From: Deferribacteraceae bacterium
Lineage (GTDB): Bacteria > Chrysiogenota > Deferribacteres > Deferribacterales > JAISNW01
Assembly (NCBI GenBank): GCA_031285415.1
Contig: JAITWF010000131.1
Coordinates: 1 to 10,912 of the forward strand
Direction: 5' to 3'
Length of the DNA stretch: 10,912 bases
A program made the translations under genes and the position numbers. The notes below the pieces were generated by a model. That model ran no database searches. It was not told the DNA's origin and worked only from the letters and a program-made list of their open reading frames with translations. Below are positions 6,720 through 10,912 of this stretch, piece by piece; within the stretch, counting starts at the first letter, position 1, and each line of letters starts with the position of its first letter.

Positions 6720-8117
6720 ATGGTAACGGATTTTTTTTATAAACGAAAAATCATTGTGTTTCTGCTCTTAATCGTAGCAACGGTGGCGTACCCAGCCAGC
6801 AAACCGCTTACATTCCCTCAAGGTACGCGCCTTGAGTGGTGCATACGTGATAATCTCCCAAACCCTTATATAAACCTCATCTACCCCGAGGATGCCGCAA
6901 AGGTGACCACTATTATATGCAACGATTCGGGGATCACGAGCCTTGAGGGGATAGAGCAGTTTCCAAACCTAAAACATATAAAAACTGGCGGTAGAGGCAC
7001 GCTCATAGACGATCTCACGCCGCTTGCAAACCTTCAACAGCTTACACATATCGAGATTATTCGTAGCCATATCGATAACCTTACCCCTATAATGGGGCTA
7101 ACTAGGCTTACCTCCCTCGATCTATCAGAGAACCACGTCACCGACCTGACGCCGCTCGATAACATGACGCAGCTGACTAGATTGAGCCTCTACCATCAGG
7201 GGCCCGATAGCGAAGAGGCGTTCGAGGCTTTCAATAAAGCGCACCCGATTAAACTAGATAATGTAACAGATACATTAAGCAGCAAGATGGAGGAGCGCAC
7301 TCGGATTCACCTTGAAACCGACTACGTAAAGGATATCACCCCACTAGATAACCTCACAAATCTATACGGACTCACCCTAGAATCAAATAAGATAACCGAC
7401 CTTACCCCTCTAATGCAGATGCACAATCTGGAGTATCTGCATGTGGGCGACAATAGGCTGACATCTATCGAGCCTCTCGACAATCTGACGTCGCTACAGA
7501 TGGTAGATCTAGGGATAAACGCCCTCACAACGCTTGCACCACTCCTGAACTCGCCAGAGATATATACCGTATATGCGGCAAATAATAGGCTGACAAAGCT
7601 AGATTTTATTGATAATAAAAGCAAAATTCGCTATCTAGACGTCACAAGGAACGCAATATCGGATATCTCCCCAATATCGTACCTATACGCTCCAACGTCG
7701 CTAGTGCTTGACAAAAACAAGATAACTGATATATCTCCTATTAAGCGAATAATAAACGATCGACGCCTGCAAGAGCTAGGATTGAGCTATAATTGCATAC
7801 CAGCGCTAGACAACATGTCGATACTCTATTTCGTTAACGTTGTGCGCAAAGAGCACCAGTGCGAGCCTGCGCCAGACTGGAATCTATACGACGAAGCGAC
7901 TGTGGTAAACAAAGATATGCTGATGAGCTCTGGCGGCGAGTCCAACGCTCCCAATTCGCCAGATGACAATATCACTAGAGATCGAAGCAAACCCACAGGC
8001 CCTGGCGGGTGTAGCATGTCGAGCGGTAGCCCTGCCGATATTGCAGTGCTAACAATTCTCTCGGTGGCGGCGATAATGGTGAGGAGGAGATTGAATTGGA
8101 AGAGATCAAGGCGGTAA
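6720..8117 (+). CDS. Secreted leucine-rich-repeat surface protein with C-terminal sorting tail
   Basis: This 465-residue protein has three parts. Residues 1-26 are a signal peptide (KRKIIVFLLLIVATVAYPAS). Residues about 65-360 hold roughly eleven SDS22/internalin-like leucine-rich repeats with consensus I-T-D-L-T-P-L-x-x-L-x-x-L. Several are exactly 22 residues apart (starting at 96, 118, 140, then 203, 225, 247, 269, 291, 313, 335). A 41-residue segment (162-202) interrupts the array. After a Ser/Pro/Asp-rich linker, the tail has GGC (429-431), a hydrophobic helix (about 438-454) and RRRLNWKRSRR. Such proteins usually bind other proteins or host ligands at the surface; the ligand here is unknown. 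AAGGGG lies only 3 nt before the ATG, a tight spacing. The last 22 bp overlap the DUF2920-type gene. Confidence 0.88.
   Translation: MVTDFFYKRKIIVFLLLIVATVAYPASKPLTFPQGTRLEWCIRDNLPNPYINLIYPEDAAKVTTIICNDSGITSLEGIEQFPNLKHIKTGGRGTLIDDLTPLANLQQLTHIEIIRSHIDNLTPIMGLTRLTSLDLSENHVTDLTPLDNMTQLTRLSLYHQGPDSEEAFEAFNKAHPIKLDNVTDTLSSKMEERTRIHLETDYVKDITPLDNLTNLYGLTLESNKITDLTPLMQMHNLEYLHVGDNRLTSIEPLDNLTSLQMVDLGINALTTLAPLLNSPEIYTVYAANNRLTKLDFIDNKSKIRYLDVTRNAISDISPISYLYAPTSLVLDKNKITDISPIKRIINDRRLQELGLSYNCIPALDNMSILYFVNVVRKEHQCEPAPDWNLYDEATVVNKDMLMSSGGESNAPNSPDDNITRDRSKPTGPGGCSMSSGSPADIAVLTILSVAAIMVRRRLNWKRSRR
6731..6738 (+). repeat. T8 homopolymer tract just inside the LRR gene
   Basis: Eight consecutive T residues cover codons 4-7 of the LRR gene. 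A one-base slip would shift the frame before the signal peptide is complete. This is a short tract, so its use as a phase switch is only a possibility. Confidence 0.9.
7005..7787 (+). repeat. Coding array of 22-residue leucine-rich repeats
   Basis: Three units start at residues 96, 118 and 140. Seven more start at 203, 225, 247, 269, 291, 313 and 335 with an exact 22-residue (66 bp) step, apart from the interruption at 162-202. A weaker first unit lies near residues 72-88. The units share a T-D-(L/I)-(T/S)-P-(L/I) core but are diverged at the DNA level, so this is an old protein repeat and not a recent tandem duplication. Confidence 0.85.
8004..8114 (+). other. Putative GG-Cys / transmembrane / Arg-rich C-terminal sorting signal
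   Basis: Codons 429-465 of the LRR protein read GGCSMSSGSPAD, then a hydrophobic stretch IAVLTILSVAAIMV, then RRRLNWKRSRR. The order short motif, single membrane helix and basic tail is that of tripartite C-terminal sorting domains. The GGC start resembles the Cys-containing types (Synerg-CTERM, MYXO-CTERM and similar), in which the Cys may be processed or lipidated. Assignment to a named type needs a profile search. Confidence 0.6.
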
Positions 8118-9307
8118 TCCCTGCACATAAGCTAGAGTTTGATCATAAAAACTTTGATCGAGAGATCGAGGTATTTATAAAGGAGCCAGATGCAGGGGTA
8201 AACGCTGATACTGGGCTATTTCTGATACTGCACGCCGCTGGCGGATATGCCGAAAACCCATACTTTCGTAAACTTCGCGAGGAGTGGGCAGATAGATACA
8301 ACGTAGTCGCTATCGGGGTGAACTATCTAGGAACATCTAATGACAGAGAACATCCAACAAAGCTGTCGCTACAAAATCCTGAACAAACCGTAAAGTATCT
8401 CGACAGTAGAGCAAGGGCAGAAAATCCAGAGGGGTTAGCGGCTCTGCATGCATCTGGTAGTTGCAACTGGACAGATCTCCTTAGCCTGTTTCCTAATACC
8501 GACCTCTCCCAACATGTGATCGTTGTTGATAAAAGTCTACCCCATCGTGATGAGATGAAAGATTACAGAGATTACGGATATATTCAGACGATGGACTGCC
8601 TATATGCTGTAAAATATACGTTAGACAGATACAAGATAAATAGTAAACGAATCTTCGTATTTGGCTCGAGCCTTGGTGGGTATCTCGCCCAGACCTGTGC
8701 TAAATTTGCCCCAAACACATTCAGCCTTGTGGCGGACAACTCTGGCTTCCCTGCAATAATGCAAAATGATGTTTTCTTAAAAGGTCGCTATACTCGTATC
8801 GTTATAGAGAACAAGGCTTGCTTATTCTGTGCGCCACAGCTATTTTATGAGTCGGATCGCAACTCACCGTACTACTTCTCCGACGATATGTTTAAGATTC
8901 GTGCGCTGAACGATAATTCGCACCTAGCGGTGTTTAAACAGCACTTTAAGGGGCGCATAGTAGCCTTTCATGCCAAGAAAGACCAACTGGTGCCATATGC
9001 AGGCAAGCTTGATCTGCATGAAAAGTACCGCAAAAATGGCGTTAATAGCGTATTTTACTCATTCGATACAGCCGATATCGATGGCAAGGTCATTATCTCT
9101 GATGGGCATGGGATGAGCGCCGATCTGAAGCTACTATTCGAAAAGTATTGCGACGAATTCGCCCTAAATGATAAAAAGAGCGACGGAGTGACAGATTTTG
9201 ACATCGGACACAAGATCGTATACTCTGGGGCTAAAAGCAACTTTATTCTAGACTATTCAGGGGGCTACCCCACTATAGAGAATCGGAAGATTCAGAGGAA
9301 AAAGTAA
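8096..9307 (+). CDS. DUF2920-type alpha/beta-hydrolase fold protein
   Basis: I assign this 403-residue protein to the DUF2920 family by its overall pattern, from memory. It looks like a serine hydrolase or acyltransferase. An oxyanion-type LILHAAGGYAENPYF lies at 43-57, a nucleophile elbow GSSLG at 190-194 (Ser192), an acid candidate HAKKDQLVP (Asp296), and a SDGHGMS catalytic-His candidate (His338). There is no signal peptide or membrane span, so it is cytoplasmic. The TTG start at 8096 is supported by AGGAGG (8082-8087, 8 nt spacing). It is also supported by exact alignment with the N-terminus of the next paralogue: MEEIKAVIPAHKLEF here against MDEVVVKLPAHRLEF there. It overlaps the LRR gene by 22 bp and the FkbH-like gene by one base (TAATG). 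From memory, related proteins (the Campylobacter '617 family') occur in flagellin-modification loci. Substrate unknown. Confidence 0.72.
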   Translation: MEEIKAVIPAHKLEFDHKNFDREIEVFIKEPDAGVNADTGLFLILHAAGGYAENPYFRKLREEWADRYNVVAIGVNYLGTSNDREHPTKLSLQNPEQTVKYLDSRARAENPEGLAALHASGSCNWTDLLSLFPNTDLSQHVIVVDKSLPHRDEMKDYRDYGYIQTMDCLYAVKYTLDRYKINSKRIFVFGSSLGGYLAQTCAKFAPNTFSLVADNSGFPAIMQNDVFLKGRYTRIVIENKACLFCAPQLFYESDRNSPYYFSDDMFKIRALNDNSHLAVFKQHFKGRIVAFHAKKDQLVPYAGKLDLHEKYRKNGVNSVFYSFDTADIDGKVIISDGHGMSADLKLLFEKYCDEFALNDKKSDGVTDFDIGHKIVYSGAKSNFILDYSGGYPTIENRKIQRKK

Positions 9308-10866
9308 TGGCATACTCGATAAAGATCGCCCTACTAAGCAACTATACCGTTGACTACCTTAGGAGACCTCTTGAGAAAGAGCTAGTAGGGATAGAGAACA
9401 GGATCTACCTTTCAGGCTTCAATCAGGTCTCCCAAGAGATCTTAAACCCACAGAGCAATCTCTATAGATTCGCCCCAAATCTGATCCTTCTTATGCTACA
9501 GCCAAGCTCTCTACCTATAACCGACCTCATTAGAACCCTATGCTCACAGACAGATGCAATCGTCGTAGTGAATAACTTCTATATACCGTTTCAGAGGAAG
9601 ATTCATAAAACGCACAGGGATGACCCAAATGCCGCACTATATGCACTATCGCAGGAGATTGATAATCTATATATCTTCGACTACAACGGCTTTATAGGAT
9701 ATCACGGCTACTCAAATGTATTTGATTCAAAGATGTACTATCTCACCAAAATGCACGAAAGCCGCCCATATATAACTCTTCTTGCTAGAGAGTATATGCG
9801 CTACGTCTACGGCGTATTAGGCTGCCAGAAGAAGTGCCTAGTGCTAGATCTCGACAACACCCTGTGGGGTGGGGTGATCGGCGAAGATGGGATCGAGGGG
9901 ATAAAGCTTGATCTCGATGGCGAGGGGAGGGCGTACTACGACTTTCAGAGTGCGCTACTAAACCTATACAATCAAGGGATACTCCTGACAGTATGCAGCA
10001 AAAACAACGAAGAGGACGCTCTGAACGCTATCGAAAAGCACCCCCATATGGTTTTGCGCAAAGAGCATTTCGCCTGCATTATAGCGAATTGGAACGATAA
10101 AGCCTCTAATATACAGACGATTGCGCAGAGATTAAATCTGGGGCTAGATAGCTTTGTATTTGTGGATGACAACCCATTTGAGCGTAACTTAGTGAAGGAG
10201 CTACTGCCCGAGGTGGCTGTGATCGATCTGCCAGAGGACGCCGCCCTGTACACTCGAACCTTAAACGATCAGTACTACTTTGCAAAGCTAAAGATCACGC
10301 AAGATGACCTCATTCGCAATAAGCAGTACGCCGAAAATGCCATAAGAGAGTGGGAGGCGGCGAAGTTTACCAATCTGGATGACTATCTAAAGAGCCTCGA
10401 TATGGAGCTTACGATAGAGAAGCCTAACGATTTTACAATGGTGCGAGTGCATCAGCTGATCAATAAAACCAACCAGTTTAATATGACCACCAGAAGGTAT
10501 ACACTAGACGAAGTAAAGGCTTTTGATAATATCCTCCACTTTAGCCTCAAGGATAAGTTCGGCGATAATGGCGTGGTCGGCGTCGTAATCCTGAAATTTA
10601 ACGATGAACTCTGCGAGATCGACACATTCCTGATGAGCTGCCGAGTGTTAGGGCGGCGTGTAGAAACCGCAATACTCAATCATATCGTATCGATATGCAA
10701 GAAAAGGGGCGTAAAGACGCTAAAGGCTGAGTATCTACCGACGCAGAAGAACGCCGCATATGCGAATATCTATCCAGATTACGGATTTGATAACTTTACA
10801 TTGCAGGTAGATTCATTTAAAGCGCATGATATCGATATTTTCAAGGCGGTGCATACAAATGGATGA
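9307..10866 (+). CDS. FkbH-like protein: HAD-type phosphatase with C-terminal acyltransferase-like domain
   Basis: FkbH-family enzymes take 1,3-bisphosphoglycerate, remove phosphate and load the glyceryl group on an acyl carrier protein. The 519 residues show the standard order. Residues 1-165 are the divergent N-terminal domain (LLSNYTVDYLRRPL at 9-22). Residues about 176-310 are the HAD domain, with nucleophile motif LVLDLDNTLWGGVIGEDG (178-195, D181/D183), TVCSKNN (228-234), NWNDKASNI (261-269) and FVFVDDNPFER (283-293, D287/D288). The C-terminal GNAT-like domain follows, with LINKTNQFNMTTRRY (384-398), DKFGDNGVVGVV (416-427) and FLMSCRVLGRRVE (441-453). All key motifs are intact. A GAGGA site precedes the ATG. 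The stop overlaps the next gene's start (ATGGATGA). A cognate acyl carrier protein is not in the window. Confidence 0.93.
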   Translation: MAYSIKIALLSNYTVDYLRRPLEKELVGIENRIYLSGFNQVSQEILNPQSNLYRFAPNLILLMLQPSSLPITDLIRTLCSQTDAIVVVNNFYIPFQRKIHKTHRDDPNAALYALSQEIDNLYIFDYNGFIGYHGYSNVFDSKMYYLTKMHESRPYITLLAREYMRYVYGVLGCQKKCLVLDLDNTLWGGVIGEDGIEGIKLDLDGEGRAYYDFQSALLNLYNQGILLTVCSKNNEEDALNAIEKHPHMVLRKEHFACIIANWNDKASNIQTIAQRLNLGLDSFVFVDDNPFERNLVKELLPEVAVIDLPEDAALYTRTLNDQYYFAKLKITQDDLIRNKQYAENAIREWEAAKFTNLDDYLKSLDMELTIEKPNDFTMVRVHQLINKTNQFNMTTRRYTLDEVKAFDNILHFSLKDKFGDNGVVGVVILKFNDELCEIDTFLMSCRVLGRRVETAILNHIVSICKKRGVKTLKAEYLPTQKNAAYANIYPDYGFDNFTLQVDSFKAHDIDIFKAVHTNG

Positions 10867-10912
10867 AGTTGTCGTAAAGCTCCCTGCCCATAGGCTAGAG
10901 TTTGCACATTTA
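10859..10912 (+). CDS. Second DUF2920-type protein, N-terminal 18 codons only
   Basis: The ATG lies within the FkbH-like stop (ATGGATGA overlap) and opens an uninterrupted frame to the window edge, MDEVVVKLPAHRLEFAHL. It matches the start of the DUF2920-type gene upstream (MEEIKAVIPAHKLEFDHK) with no gap, sharing M, E, PAH, LEF and H. Over the same stretch the DNA is close (tccctgcNcataNgctagagttt in both). This is good evidence for a paralogue that resumes after the FkbH-like gene, although only its first residues can be seen. Confidence 0.7.
   Translation, partial: MDEVVVKLPAHRLEFAHL

Noticed and set aside
7322..7624. Minus-strand open frame inside the LRR gene
   Set aside because: It is a shadow of the repeat array; its repetitive Ser/Arg pattern mirrors the LRR codons.
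7005..7787. Regular 66-bp periodicity considered as a CRISPR or DNA tandem repeat
   Set aside because: The repeats are conserved as protein only (LRR core residues) and there are no identical DNA repeats with unique spacers.

Overview
The window holds two back-to-back gene blocks that meet at a short divergent intergenic region (about 6652-6719). All recognisable genes look bacterial. A meso-diaminopimelate dehydrogenase implies a DAP-type peptidoglycan. A lipoprotein and an LRR protein with a GG-Cys/membrane-helix/Arg tail point to a diderm. Base composition is moderate, by eye in the mid-40s percent GC, with frequent ATA and AGA/AGG codons and at least two TTG starts. I cannot assign a phylum securely. 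The C-terminal tail resembles the sorting signals described in Synergistota and some other diderms, which is a hypothesis only.

Minus strand, 6648 down to 1: a housekeeping block read leftwards. In transcription order it is an unrecognised lipoprotein, a ~71 bp palindromic repeat, ddh (DAP dehydrogenase), an FtsB/DivIC-like division protein, xseA, greA, pgsA, plsY, ribD, ribE and the start of ribB/ribBA. From ddh onward every junction overlaps or has a gap of only a few bases (ATGA, TAATG, or longer overlaps), so ddh-ribBA looks like one translationally coupled operon. It joins cell-wall precursor supply, septum assembly, DNA repair, transcript elongation, phospholipid synthesis and riboflavin synthesis.

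Plus strand, 6720 to the end: an accessory, cell-surface-flavoured block. It encodes a secreted LRR protein with about eleven SDS22/internalin-like 22-residue repeats and a putative C-terminal sorting tail. Next come a DUF2920-type alpha/beta-hydrolase (TTG start), an FkbH-like HAD/acyltransferase protein, and the first 18 codons of a second DUF2920-type protein whose N-terminus matches the first. These genes also overlap one another.

The most interesting part is the DUF2920-FkbH-DUF2920 arrangement. FkbH-family enzymes dephosphorylate 1,3-bisphosphoglycerate and load the glyceryl group on an acyl carrier protein. DUF2920 proteins are associated, from memory, with Campylobacter flagellin-glycan loci. 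Together they suggest a glyceroyl-transfer system that decorates a surface glycan or glycoprotein, possibly coupled to the LRR surface protein encoded just upstream. That function is inference. No RNA genes, CRISPR arrays, transposases or clear intrinsic terminators were seen, and there is no gene-free stretch over 300 bases.
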